DNA of 64,000 bases. It comes from Nocardia sp. NRRL S-836. GTDB lineage: Bacteria; Actinomycetota; Actinomycetes; Mycobacteriales; Pseudonocardiaceae. The notes beneath the pieces were generated by a model, which was not told where the DNA came from, did not search any database, and saw only the letters and a list, made by a program, of their open reading frames with translations. Where the stretch lies: contig NZ_LGDY01000116.1 of assembly GCF_001279525.1 (NCBI RefSeq), positions 62,001 to 126,000 on the forward strand, given 5' to 3'. How positions within the stretch are numbered: the stretch's first letter is position 1; each line of letters begins with the position of its first letter. The translations under genes and the position numbers were made by a program. Shown piece after piece: positions 25,172-33,342 of this stretch.

Positions 25172-25610
25172 CCGGGTCGTAGCGGTACGGGGTCATGGCG
25201 CGTGAACCGTGGCGGTACACGTGGATCGACACGGCCGGGTCGGCGCCGTCGTTGCGCACGTGGTGCACGTAGCCGGGACCCCACACCCGCGACTGTCCGG
25301 TGTGCAGCGAGTGCACGACCTGGATGCGGGTCGTCACGACCTCGGTGAGCACGCCGCTGACCACGGTGAACGCACCGGAGGTGGTCGAGTGGTCGTGCAG
25401 GGAGGCCGTCTGGCCGGGGAGCCAGCTCATCAGCCAGATCTCCTGGTCGGCGGTCTTCTCCACCAGCGTCGAGAAGCGCTCTTCCGGGTCGTAGCGCAGC
25501 AGGTGGGCCCACCGCGACCGGTCGGCCGCGACCGACAGCGCCACCCGGACGGGGTGCAGCAGCGCGGAGTTCTCAGGCAGAACGACGGTGTTCTCGGGAA
25601 CGGCGAACAT
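25152..25610 (-). CDS. Cysteine dioxygenase-type cupin
   Basis: This 152-residue cupin has the iron ligands HDHSTTSGAFTVVSGVL (two His) and a third His in GPGYVHHVRN. Cysteine dioxygenases oxidise cysteine to cysteine sulfinate with Fe(II) and O2. It follows a Cys/Met PLP enzyme in the same direction, which supports sulfur amino-acid breakdown. The ATG at 25610 has only a distant AGGA, so a slightly earlier start is possible. Other thiol dioxygenase substrates such as 3-mercaptopropionate cannot be excluded. Confidence 0.85.
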   Translation of the reverse strand: MFAVPENTVVLPENSALLHPVRVALSVAADRSRWAHLLRYDPEERFSTLVEKTADQEIWLMSWLPGQTASLHDHSTTSGAFTVVSGVLTEVVTTRIQVVHSLHTGQSRVWGPGYVHHVRNDGADPAVSIHVYRHGSRAMTPYRYDPVNGPVR

Positions 25611-25703
25611 CGGGAAGAACAGTCCTAACCGTGGCGAATGCGCGAAAAGAGGACGCGGGACTATCGCCAGGTACAACACAGAGCGCTGAAGGACATGTGG
25701 GAA

Positions 25704-25723
25704 AGGGTCCCGGAGCCGGGACC
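25704..25723 (-). terminator. Hairpin terminator after the Cys/Met PLP enzyme gene
   Basis: A perfect 8-base stem (gggtcccg, 25704-25711, with cgggaccc, 25716-25723) and a 4-base loop lie five bases after the stop at 25729. It separates that gene from the cysteine dioxygenase gene. Confidence 0.65.
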
Positions 25724-25728
25724 CCCCG

Positions 25729-26796
25729 TCAATCCAGTCCCAACGCGTGAGACACGTCCGCGACCAGGTCCCGGGTGTCCTCGCAGCCCGCCGAGAAACG
25801 CACCAGACCTGGGGAAACGGGGTCGCCGAACTGGGCGCGCCGGTCCGCCGTGGAGTGCAGGCCGCCGAACGACGTCGCCGCCGAGACCACCCGAAGGCGT
25901 GACAGGAACTCGTCCACCGCCTCGGCCGACTCCAGCTCGAACGTGAGCACGCCGTTGAACCGCCGCATCTGCTGGGCCGCCACGAGGTACGCGGGGTCCT
26001 CCGGCGCACCCGGCCACCGCAGCCCCTCGACGCGGCCCTTCAGCAGCTCGTAGAGCGCGGCCGCGTTCTCCGCCTGCCGCGCGAGCCGCAGGTCGAGCGT
26101 CGCCAGGCCGCGCAACGCGAGCCACGTCTCGAACGGTCCGGGGATGGCGCCGTTCGACGTCCGCGCCGTCCGCACCTTCTCGGCCAGCTCGGCGGAGGCG
26201 ACCGTCACGTGTCCGAAGAGGATGTCGCTGTGCCCGGACACCGCCTTGGAGTCCGACGCCACCACGACGTCCGCGCCCAGCTCCAGCGGCCGCTGGCCCA
26301 GCGGGGTCGCCGTCGTGTTGTCCACGGCCAGCAGCGCGCCCGCCGCGTGCGCCGCGGTGGCCAGCTCCGCGATGTCGCACACGTCGAGACCGGGGTTCGA
26401 CGGCGTCTCCAGCAGGACGAGCCTGACGCCCTCGAACGAGGGGTACGGCCCGGCCGTGGGCACCTCGACGACGTTCATGTCCATTTCGGACACCACGCGC
26501 CGGGTGAGGAAGTAGCCGTCCGACGGCACCGCCAGGGTGTCCCCTGTGGACAGCACGGTGCGCAGCAACGTCATGATCGCGGCCATGCCGGACGGGAAGA
26601 TGACGCACTCCCCGCCCTCCAGCGACCCGAGCGCGTTCTCCAGCGCCCGCCAGGTCGGGTTGCTGACGCGGCCGTAGAAGTCGTCGCCGCCGAGGTGGTA
26701 CGCCGACGCGAACACCGGCTGCGCGCCGAACGGTTCGCCGGGGGAACCCTGCACCGCGTGCACGACGCGCGTGCCGTCACCGAAGGTCTCGTTCAC
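25729..26796 (-). CDS. Cystathionine gamma-lyase-like Cys/Met metabolism PLP enzyme
   Basis: The 355 residues follow the Cys/Met metabolism fold. [20 protein letters not shown] binds the cofactor phosphate, FPSGMAAI and [13 protein letters not shown] line the PLP pocket, and [12 protein letters not shown] holds the Schiff-base lysine. Cystathionine gamma-lyase is the best guess; gamma-synthase or O-acetylhomoserine sulfhydrylase cannot be excluded by eye. The GTG at 26796 overlaps the gpsA stop by four bases, so translation is coupled. The downstream cysteine dioxygenase would act on the cysteine it releases. Confidence 0.85.
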   Translation of the reverse strand: MNETFGDGTRVVHAVQGSPGEPFGAQPVFASAYHLGGDDFYGRVSNPTWRALENALGSLEGGECVIFPSGMAAIMTLLRTVLSTGDTLAVPSDGYFLTRRVVSEMDMNVVEVPTAGPYPSFEGVRLVLLETPSNPGLDVCDIAELATAAHAAGALLAVDNTTATPLGQRPLELGADVVVASDSKAVSGHSDILFGHVTVASAELAEKVRTARTSNGAIPGPFETWLALRGLATLDLRLARQAENAAALYELLKGRVEGLRWPGAPEDPAYLVAAQQMRRFNGVLTFELESAEAVDEFLSRLRVVSAATSFGGLHSTADRRAQFGDPVSPGLVRFSAGCEDTRDLVADVSHALGLD

Positions 26797-27803
26797 TGGC
26801 GCTCGTGCTTCCTGTCTCGTCCCAGCAGTGCGGCACCGAGGTCACGCGCGCTGAGCCCGTCGTGGCACACCATGTGCACGCCCTCGGTGATCGGCATGTC
26901 GACGCCGTTCGCGCGCGCCAGCTCCCGGATCGACGAGCACGACTTCACGCCCTCGGCGACCTGTCCGTGCGCGGCCTCCTGCGCCTGTTCCAGCGTCTCG
27001 CCCCGGCCGAGCCGCTCGCCGAAGGTCCGGTTGCGCGACAACGGCGACGCGCAGGTCGCCACCAGGTCGCCCAGCCCGGCCAGCCCGGCGAACGTGAGCG
27101 GGTCCGCGCCCAGCGCCGCGCCGAGCCGCGCGGTCTCGGCCAGGCCGCGGGTGATGATCGACGCCATCGTGTTGTCGCCGTACCCGAGCCCGGCCGCCAT
27201 GCCGCACGCCAGCGCGATGACGTTCTTGCACGCCCCGCCCAGCTCGCAGCCGATCACGTCGGTGTTGGTGTACGGGCGGAAGTAGCTGTTCGAGCACGCG
27301 TGCTGCAGGTCGACCGCGCGGTCGTGGTCGGAGCACGCGATGACGGTCGCGGTCGGCTGCCCGACGGCGATCTCCTTGGCCAGGTTCGGCCCGGACACGA
27401 CGGCGACCTGCGCCGGGTCGACGACGGCGACCTCGCTGATCACCTCGCTCATCCGCTTCAGCGTGCCGAGCTCCACGCCCTTCGACAGCGACACCAGCGT
27501 CGCGTCCGGGGGCAGCAGCTCCCTCCACGCCGACAGGTTCACCCGCAGCGTCTGCGACGGCACGGCCAGCACCACCGCGTCGGCGCCGTCGAGCGCCTTG
27601 GCCGGGTCGGCGGTGGCCGCGAGGTTCGCGGGCAGCGAGATGCCGGGCAGGTAGTCGGCGTTCACGCGGGTCTCGGTGATCGCGTCGGCCACCTGCTGCC
27701 GCCGTGCCCACAGCACGACCTCGGGGCCGGAGTCCGCGACGACCTTCGCGAACGTCGTGCCCCACGAACCGGCGCCGAGCACCGCAACGCGTTCGATCGC
27801 CAT
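26793..27803 (-). CDS. gpsA: Glycerol-3-phosphate dehydrogenase [NAD(P)+]
   Basis: GpsA reduces dihydroxyacetone phosphate to sn-glycerol 3-phosphate for phospholipid synthesis. The 336 residues have the N-terminal dinucleotide motif [22 protein letters not shown], the catalytic-lysine segment [15 protein letters not shown], and [20 protein letters not shown]. It follows plsC by four bases, so the cell couples production and acylation of glycerol 3-phosphate in one operon. Confidence 0.97.
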   Translation of the reverse strand: MAIERVAVLGAGSWGTTFAKVVADSGPEVVLWARRQQVADAITETRVNADYLPGISLPANLAATADPAKALDGADAVVLAVPSQTLRVNLSAWRELLPPDATLVSLSKGVELGTLKRMSEVISEVAVVDPAQVAVVSGPNLAKEIAVGQPTATVIACSDHDRAVDLQHACSNSYFRPYTNTDVIGCELGGACKNVIALACGMAAGLGYGDNTMASIITRGLAETARLGAALGADPLTFAGLAGLGDLVATCASPLSRNRTFGERLGRGETLEQAQEAAHGQVAEGVKSCSSIRELARANGVDMPITEGVHMVCHDGLSARDLGAALLGRDRKHERQ

Positions 27804-27807
27804 GTGC

Positions 27808-28515
27808 TCAGGCCTTCCTCGGTCCGTAGAACCCGTCCGGCGCCTGCTGCTCGCGGATCTGCGCGAGGTGGTCCTTGACGCCGGTCATCAGCAGGTCGGT
27901 GACCTCCCGCAGCAACGGGAGCGTCTCCTCCTTGCCGCGGTAGGCGGACAGGTCCACCGGCTCGCCGACGAGGTGGGTGATCGTCTTGCGCGGGAACGGC
28001 CGGAACTTCTTGAGGTAGTGGTTGTAGAGGTCGAGCGTGCCCCAGCGGGCGACCGGGATGACCGGGCCGTCGTGCTGCAGCGCGAGCCGCGCCACGCCGG
28101 TGCGGGAGTTCGCGGGCCAGCCGTCGGGGTCCTTGGTGATCGTGCCCTCCGGGTAGATCACCACCAGCTGACCGGACTCCAGCGCCTCGTGCGCCGCGCG
28201 CAGGCTCTGCTGGGCGTCGGAGGAGCCCCGGTAGACCGGGATCTGCTTCGCGCCCTTCAGGATCGAGCCCATGACCGGGACGTTCCACAGGCTGTGCTTG
28301 GCGAGGAAGTGCGGCACCCGCCGGCAACGGTGCACGAACACGGCGTCGTAGCACGGGTCGAGGTGCGAGATGTGGTTCATCACGAGCAGAGCCGCACCTT
28401 CGCGCGGGATGCGCTCCCCGTGCAGGATCCGGTGCCTGCCCAGCACGAACGACATCGGGTAGACGATCGCCGCGGCGACGCCGACCCAGAAGCCGCCCTT
28501 CTCGCGTTTGGCCAC
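27808..28515 (-). CDS. plsC: 1-acyl-glycerol-3-phosphate acyltransferase (PlsC family)
   Basis: The 235 residues contain the acyltransferase motif NHISHLDPC (HX4D), the glycerol-phosphate-binding YPEGT block, and an N-terminal hydrophobic segment that probably anchors it to the inner membrane face. The family makes phosphatidic acid from lysophosphatidate. GTG 28515 ([12 protein letters not shown]) is chosen because GAGGAGAGG lies just upstream; the frame opens at 28530, but that start would lie on the ribosome binding site. It is the first gene of plsC-gpsA. Confidence 0.93.
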   Translation of the reverse strand: MAKREKGGFWVGVAAAIVYPMSFVLGRHRILHGERIPREGAALLVMNHISHLDPCYDAVFVHRCRRVPHFLAKHSLWNVPVMGSILKGAKQIPVYRGSSDAQQSLRAAHEALESGQLVVIYPEGTITKDPDGWPANSRTGVARLALQHDGPVIPVARWGTLDLYNHYLKKFRPFPRKTITHLVGEPVDLSAYRGKEETLPLLREVTDLLMTGVKDHLAQIREQQAPDGFYGPRKA

Positions 28516-28571
28516 GTGGCCTCTCCTCACCTGCGTAGATCTGCGCCCATGAGCACATTAGTCGCCGAATC

Positions 28572-29210
28572 GTGGACTATGACGAGGTGCGGGATGAAGT
28601 CGACCTGGTGGTTCCGGTCAAGACGCTGGACAGGGCCAAGACCAGGCTGAGCAGTGCGACCGGCGGCGATCCGGTGTCGCACGCGGCGCTGGCGCTCGCG
28701 CTCGCGCTGGACACGGTGAGCGCCGCGCTGAGCACCCCCGGCGTGCGGCGGGTGGTGACGATCACATCCGACCCGGCGGTGGCCGCGGAGATGGCGGCGC
28801 TGGGCGTCGAGTCGCTGGCGGAACCGGCGGAGCCCGGTCTCAACGAGGCGCTGCTGCACGGTGCGGCGACGCTGCGGTCGGAGCGGATCGGCGCGCTGCA
28901 GGCCGACCTGCCCGCGTTGAGACCGGACGAGCTCCAGGCCGCCCTGGTCGCCGCCCGCGGGCGCCGCGCGTTCGTGCCGGACCGCCAGGGCACCGGCACC
29001 ACGTTGCTGCTCGCGGCCCCCGGCGGTGAGCTCGACCCGCACTTCGGCGTGGGGTCGGCCGGGCTGCACGCGCGGTCGGGCGCGCACGCGCTGATCGGCC
29101 CGTGGCCGTCGCTGCGCTGCGACGTGGACACGGAGGAGGACCTGCGGCTCGCGCAGGCCATCGGCCTCGGCCGGCACACCGCGACCGCGTTGCCCGCCTG
29201 GACAACCTGA
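28572..29210 (+). CDS. cofC: Phosphoenolpyruvate/2-phospho-L-lactate guanylyltransferase (coenzyme F420 biosynthesis)
   Basis: CofC (FbiD in mycobacteria) activates phosphoenolpyruvate or phospholactate with GTP for F420. The 212-residue MobA-like protein has VVPVKTLDRAKTRLS at the N-terminus (nucleotide binding), ALQADLPALRPDEL with the metal Asp, and a C-terminal GPWPSLRCDVDTEEDL. GTG 28572 is used; GTG 28587 would shorten it by five residues and is equally possible. The position next to gpsA is the conserved actinobacterial one. The other F420 genes are outside the window. Confidence 0.9.
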   Translation: MDYDEVRDEVDLVVPVKTLDRAKTRLSSATGGDPVSHAALALALALDTVSAALSTPGVRRVVTITSDPAVAAEMAALGVESLAEPAEPGLNEALLHGAATLRSERIGALQADLPALRPDELQAALVAARGRRAFVPDRQGTGTTLLLAAPGGELDPHFGVGSAGLHARSGAHALIGPWPSLRCDVDTEEDLRLAQAIGLGRHTATALPAWTT

Positions 29211-29256
29211 TCAGGTCACACGCGTCCTCGGAGGTGATCGTCGACCTTGGGGACCC

Positions 29257-30252
29257 ATGCGAACTCTCATCGGACTGGCGGTGCTCACGGCCGTCGCCGG
29301 CTGCGCCACCGCCCTGCACGTGGAGCGGCCACCCGGCTACACCGCACCGAACAAGCTGGTGTCGTGCCGCGCCGACCTGCCGGGTGACTGGAAGGAACAG
29401 CTGTCCCGCACCAGGACCGAGGCGGGCTCGCACGAACAGGTCAGCGTCGTCGCCGCGAACGGTGCCGCCGACACGACACTCGTGCAGACGACGCGCAACC
29501 GCACGACCGAGCTCGTATTGCGCGACCACGGCAGACGCCAGCAGGTCATGGCGGTGCAGGACGGCGCACAGCTCTTCGGCGTCGAGTTCGACGGCCGCTG
29601 GGTCACGTTCGCGACCACACCGGACCCCGGCAGCCACGACGTGACCGTCCACGCCTGGGACGCGCGGGAGGACGGCGCCCCGGTGCGCGTCAGCGGCAGC
29701 GGCGTCCCCGTGCTCCACAACGGCAAAGCCGCCTGGTCCGACAGCGGTGAGGTCCACCTGTTCGACCTGGCGAAGAAGAGGGACACCGTCGTCGGCGAGG
29801 GCAAGGCGCCCGCGTTCTTCGGCGACCTGCTCGTGTGGACGCACGAGGGGAAGTTCCGCGCGGCCGGGACGGACCGCGGTGCGGCCGCGGTGCCCGAACC
29901 GCTGACACGGGCGACTCCGGGTGAGCACGTGGCGTCGGACGGGCGCACGCTGGCGTGGACGCAGGACGACACGTTGTTCGCGTGGCGCGCCGGCTGGCCG
30001 CAGCCGCGCAGGCTCGCCGAGATCGAAAGCGTGCCGAAGACCGAGGGCATCGTGTTCCCACGGGTCAGCGGGGACTTCGTGTCGTGGCGCTCCGAGTCGT
30101 CGTACGTCACGGACATCCGCAGCGGCGCGACCATGCACACGACCGAGGACGACTACTGGCTGGAGGTCCACGGCGGTGCGCTGACCCAGCGCGGCCGGAA
30201 CGTGACCGCCTCCGCTCCCCTGTCCTCTCTTTCGGCCTTGCGGGCCTGTTGA
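29257..30252 (+). CDS. Putative lipoprotein with a beta-propeller-like domain
   Basis: The 331 residues start with a short signal peptide ending in the lipobox AVAGC, so Cys16 is probably lipidated and the protein faces outward. The rest is made of strand-rich stretches with Trp-containing repeats (LVWTHEGKFRAAG, LAWTQDDTLFAWR, VSWRSESSYV), which suggests a TolB/WD40-like propeller, though I cannot assign a family. The last residue but one to three are Arg-Ala-Cys. The ATG at 29257 gives the signal peptide. Neighbours give no functional hint. Confidence 0.75.
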   Translation: MRTLIGLAVLTAVAGCATALHVERPPGYTAPNKLVSCRADLPGDWKEQLSRTRTEAGSHEQVSVVAANGAADTTLVQTTRNRTTELVLRDHGRRQQVMAVQDGAQLFGVEFDGRWVTFATTPDPGSHDVTVHAWDAREDGAPVRVSGSGVPVLHNGKAAWSDSGEVHLFDLAKKRDTVVGEGKAPAFFGDLLVWTHEGKFRAAGTDRGAAAVPEPLTRATPGEHVASDGRTLAWTQDDTLFAWRAGWPQPRRLAEIESVPKTEGIVFPRVSGDFVSWRSESSYVTDIRSGATMHTTEDDYWLEVHGGALTQRGRNVTASAPLSSLSALRAC

Positions 30253-30398
30253 AACCGTGACGAACGCCACGAATAAGTTACTCCGAGCAACGTAACGGCA
30301 AACCCCGGCACCTTTACATCCGTATCCCCTGACGTGCCCCTGATGACGACGCACCCCCGGCGTCGTGTTCCCCGACGTGTTATCCGAGGTGTTCTGAC

Positions 30399-31574
30399 TT
30401 GAAGTCGTTGACGCACGCCGACTACCTGGCGTTGCGCCGCTTTCCCGCGCTGGACGGCCTGCGCGCCCTGGCCGCCGTGCTGGTCGTGTTCTTCCACTAC
30501 GGCGGCCCCGACTGGTTGCAGGGCTGGGCCGGCGTCCAGATGTTCTTCGTGCTCAGCGGTTTCCTCATCACCACGCTGATGCTGCGCGAGGAACGCAGAA
30601 CAGGCCGGATCTCGCTCAAGGAGTTCTACCTGCGCCGGGCGTTCCGGATCATGCCTGTGTACCTGGTGGTGCTGCTCGTGGCCGCCGTCAGCTCGGCGTT
30701 CTACGGCACGTTCACGAGCAACGGGATCGGCCCGTCGCTCAAGTACTTCCTCACCTTCACCAACGAGTTCGCCGGCACCAGCCCGTACGGCCAGTCGTGG
30801 TCGCTGGGCATCGAGCAGAAGTTCTACCTGGTCTGGCCGTTGGTGGCGATCGCGCTGGGCACGGTCGTGCTCCGGCGCAGGGCCGGTGCCGCGCTGCTGG
30901 GCATGCTGCTCGCGCTCGTGGCCGTCAACTTCACGGTGGGGCACAGCAACCCCGGCTGGCCGCTGCACTACTTCTCGATCCTGACCGGTGTGCTGCTCGC
31001 CGTCGCACTGCACAGCCCGATCGGGTTCGCCGTGCTGCGACCGCTGACCAACCGCGTGGCGCAGCTGGTCGTCGCGGCCGGGTTCGCCGGTGTCCACCTG
31101 AGCGTGAAGCCGATCGCCGCGTTCCTCGACGGGTTCAACGGCATTCCCGGTCACGTGCTGGTGATCCCGGTCTACGCGGTGGCGACCGCGGTCCTGCTCA
31201 CCGCGCTGGTCGCGCCGGGACCGGTCACGAGCTTCCTGTCCACGAAGCCGATGCAGTTCGTGGGCAAGCGGTCGTACTCGCTCTACCTCGTGCAGACGGT
31301 CGCGGCGACGGTCATCTGGTTCTTCTGGCCCGCGCTGACCGGTCTCGGGCAGTCCGCGGCGGTCACGGCGCTGGGCCTCGCGCTGGCGAGCGTCCTGTAC
31401 CGGGCGGTCGAGATCCCGATGATCGGTCTCGGCCGCCGGGTGATCGCCCGCCAGCGCGTCGGCGACGCCACCGTGCCCGCCCAGCAGGGACCTCAGCAGG
31501 GCGCGCCGCAGGCCCCCGCACCGCAGTCGGCGGAGTCTTCGCGGCTCGCGGCCATCGGGCAGGCCCAGCCGTAG
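30399..31574 (+). CDS. Membrane acyltransferase, OafA/Acyltransferase-3 family
   Basis: This 391-residue polytopic protein has the family signature RFPALDGLRALAAVLVVFFHY, where the His transfers the acyl group, FFVLSGFLIT, and YLRRAFRIMPVYL. About ten membrane segments follow, then a Gln/Pro/Ala-rich cytoplasmic tail (PAQQGPQQGAPQAP). Family members O-acetylate cell-surface sugars, peptidoglycan or secreted glycolipids; the target here is unknown. TTG 30399 follows GAGGTG. The last 82 bases overlap the convergent LVIVD gene, so the tail codons are shared antisense. Confidence 0.88.
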   Translation: MKSLTHADYLALRRFPALDGLRALAAVLVVFFHYGGPDWLQGWAGVQMFFVLSGFLITTLMLREERRTGRISLKEFYLRRAFRIMPVYLVVLLVAAVSSAFYGTFTSNGIGPSLKYFLTFTNEFAGTSPYGQSWSLGIEQKFYLVWPLVAIALGTVVLRRRAGAALLGMLLALVAVNFTVGHSNPGWPLHYFSILTGVLLAVALHSPIGFAVLRPLTNRVAQLVVAAGFAGVHLSVKPIAAFLDGFNGIPGHVLVIPVYAVATAVLLTALVAPGPVTSFLSTKPMQFVGKRSYSLYLVQTVAATVIWFFWPALTGLGQSAAVTALGLALASVLYRAVEIPMIGLGRRVIARQRVGDATVPAQQGPQQGAPQAPAPQSAESSRLAAIGQAQP

Positions 31575-33028
31575 AACGGGTTCGGGGCGAGCGGCACGGG
31601 TTCCCGGTCGCTCTCCCTGGCCAGCTCCCTCGCGTGGTGCTCGGTGAGCGTCACGTTCGTCCCGCTCGCCTGCGCGTCGTAGGCGCCCTGCTCCAGCTGA
31701 AGGATCTCGACGCCGCGCGAGAGGTCCGCGACGAACACGCTGCCGCGGTGCCAGTACGGCGCCCACGACGTCGCGGTGTCCGGCCGCCAGTAGCCGACCT
31801 GGATGGGCTTGGCCGGGTTGGAGATGTCCAGGAACCTGGTGCCCTGGTTGTACCAGGAGTACGCCACGATCCGCTGCCGCACGTCGAAGTAGTGCGCGGA
31901 GCACGTGACGTCACCGGGGATCGTGCCCTCCTGGTCGTCCGGGCTCCAGATGCCGACGGTCTTCATCTCCTTGGGCTGCTCGCCCCAGCCCTCACCGCCG
32001 TACGTTCCCTGCAACGAGGAGATGACGAACCGGCCCTCGGTCTTGCAGGTGGGCGAACCGAACGCCTCCTCGGTGTGCAGCAGCAGCGAGCCGGGCGGGT
32101 GCTCGCGCGTGGGCCGCGGCCCGTCGCCGAGCGTGCGGCCGACCGGGCGGAACGAGTTGTGCGTGAACGAGGTCGGCATGTCGGCCTTCGGCACGGCACC
32201 GCCCGCGTACGGGACCGGGTCCCACGCCGTCGCCTCGCGGTACCCGCCGCTCACCGGGTCGCGGTGCCGGCCCCTCGTCCAGTAGCCGCGGGTGCCGTCG
32301 TCGCCGGCCACCCACGCGATGCCCTGCGCGTCGACCTGGACGTCGTGGGTGATCTTCCCCTCGCCCGCTTTGCCGCGGACGTCGACCGAGACCGGCAGCT
32401 CCTTGGGGTTGCGCGGGTCGCGGATGTCGGTGACGAAGATCCGGCCGGTCTTCGCGTCCGACCGGTCGAGCCCCGCCGTCCACAGGAACTCGCAGTCGTT
32501 GACGCAGGTGGACGTGTGACCGGTGTTCTGCCGGTGGAAGCTGAGGACCTTGAGGTCGGCCGGGTCCACAGCGGACACGATGTAGTTGCCGGTCGGCCGG
32601 TCACCCGGCAGGGCGCGCCCGAACGAGTTCACCTCCCGCGCCAGGAACGCGAGCTTGCGCACCGGGTCGACGTTGATGTCCTCGTTCTCCCAGAAGCGCT
32701 TCGCCGGGTCGTCGCCCGGCAGCGCCAGCTCCTCCCTGGTCAGGTGGTCCAGCAGCTTCGGCTGGTCGAGGTCGGTGACGTCGAACGTCTTCAGCCCGGT
32801 CTCCATGCTGACGAACGCGACGTCGCGCGGTCCGTACCGGGCGAACGCGATCGAGATGGCACGTTCGGTGCCGGGCAGGGATGCCTTCAGGCGGACGTTC
32901 TTCGCCGCCGCCTGCAACCGGGGTTTGTCCACCTTCGGGGTGTGCGGCTCGGCTTCCGCCGCCGATGCCAGGCCCGCCGTGGTGAAGGCCAGCAGGGTCG
33001 CCGCCGTGATCGTGGCTAAAACCTTCAT
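31493..33028 (-). CDS. Secreted LVIVD-repeat beta-propeller protein
   Basis: The 511 residues have a signal peptide (MKVLATITAATLLAFTTAGL, cleavage near ASAAEA) and repeats typical of the LVIVD family: GLKTFDVTDLDQPKLLDHL, IFVTDIRDPRNPKELPV, RFLDISNPAKPIQVGYW and VFVADLSRGVEILQLEQ. These fold into a propeller. The C-terminus is Cys-rich (ACPMAASREDSADCGAGACG), suggesting disulfides. Biological function is unknown. The start ATG at 33028 is clear. Its 3' end overlaps the acyltransferase gene by 82 bases. Confidence 0.86.
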   Translation of the reverse strand: MKVLATITAATLLAFTTAGLASAAEAEPHTPKVDKPRLQAAAKNVRLKASLPGTERAISIAFARYGPRDVAFVSMETGLKTFDVTDLDQPKLLDHLTREELALPGDDPAKRFWENEDINVDPVRKLAFLAREVNSFGRALPGDRPTGNYIVSAVDPADLKVLSFHRQNTGHTSTCVNDCEFLWTAGLDRSDAKTGRIFVTDIRDPRNPKELPVSVDVRGKAGEGKITHDVQVDAQGIAWVAGDDGTRGYWTRGRHRDPVSGGYREATAWDPVPYAGGAVPKADMPTSFTHNSFRPVGRTLGDGPRPTREHPPGSLLLHTEEAFGSPTCKTEGRFVISSLQGTYGGEGWGEQPKEMKTVGIWSPDDQEGTIPGDVTCSAHYFDVRQRIVAYSWYNQGTRFLDISNPAKPIQVGYWRPDTATSWAPYWHRGSVFVADLSRGVEILQLEQGAYDAQASGTNVTLTEHHARELARESDREPVPLAPNPFYGWACPMAASREDSADCGAGACGAPC

Positions 33029-33091
33029 GCGTCCGACCCTGGCAGCGCGCCGGTTCAGCCGGTCAGGTCCGAACGTCTATCGTTCTGCTCC

Positions 33092-33283
33092 GTGCAGGCG
33101 ACTGTGTCCACGTTTAACAGTGACGGTTCCGCTGTCGTGCTGCGCGATGACGGCGTCCTGCTCGACGTGAGTGCCGCGGCGGTGACCGCGGGTGGCTGGC
33201 GGATGCTGCGTCCTGGCCAGCGGGTGACCCTCGAACGTAGTGCCGACGGCGTTGTGACCGCCGTGCTACCGGCTGTTCTGTGA
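33092..33283 (+). CDS. Small cold-shock/OB-fold-like protein
   Basis: The 63-residue protein reads ATVSTFNSDGSAVVLRDDGV...GGWRMLRPGQRVTLERS, which follows the strand pattern and the LxxGQRV end of cold-shock domains. The aromatic RNA-binding motifs KGFGFI and VFVHF are missing. It may be a degenerate OB-fold with altered or lost RNA binding. The GTG at 33092 has no strong ribosome binding site. It sits between the LVIVD gene (divergent) and ppk (59 bases downstream), possibly in one transcript with ppk. Confidence 0.7.
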   Translation: MQATVSTFNSDGSAVVLRDDGVLLDVSAAAVTAGGWRMLRPGQRVTLERSADGVVTAVLPAVL

Positions 33284-33342
33284 CGAGGAGTTCACCGGCC
33301 GGACGTTCTCGCCAGGGGCGCACGCGGCGATAGTGCGGAACA

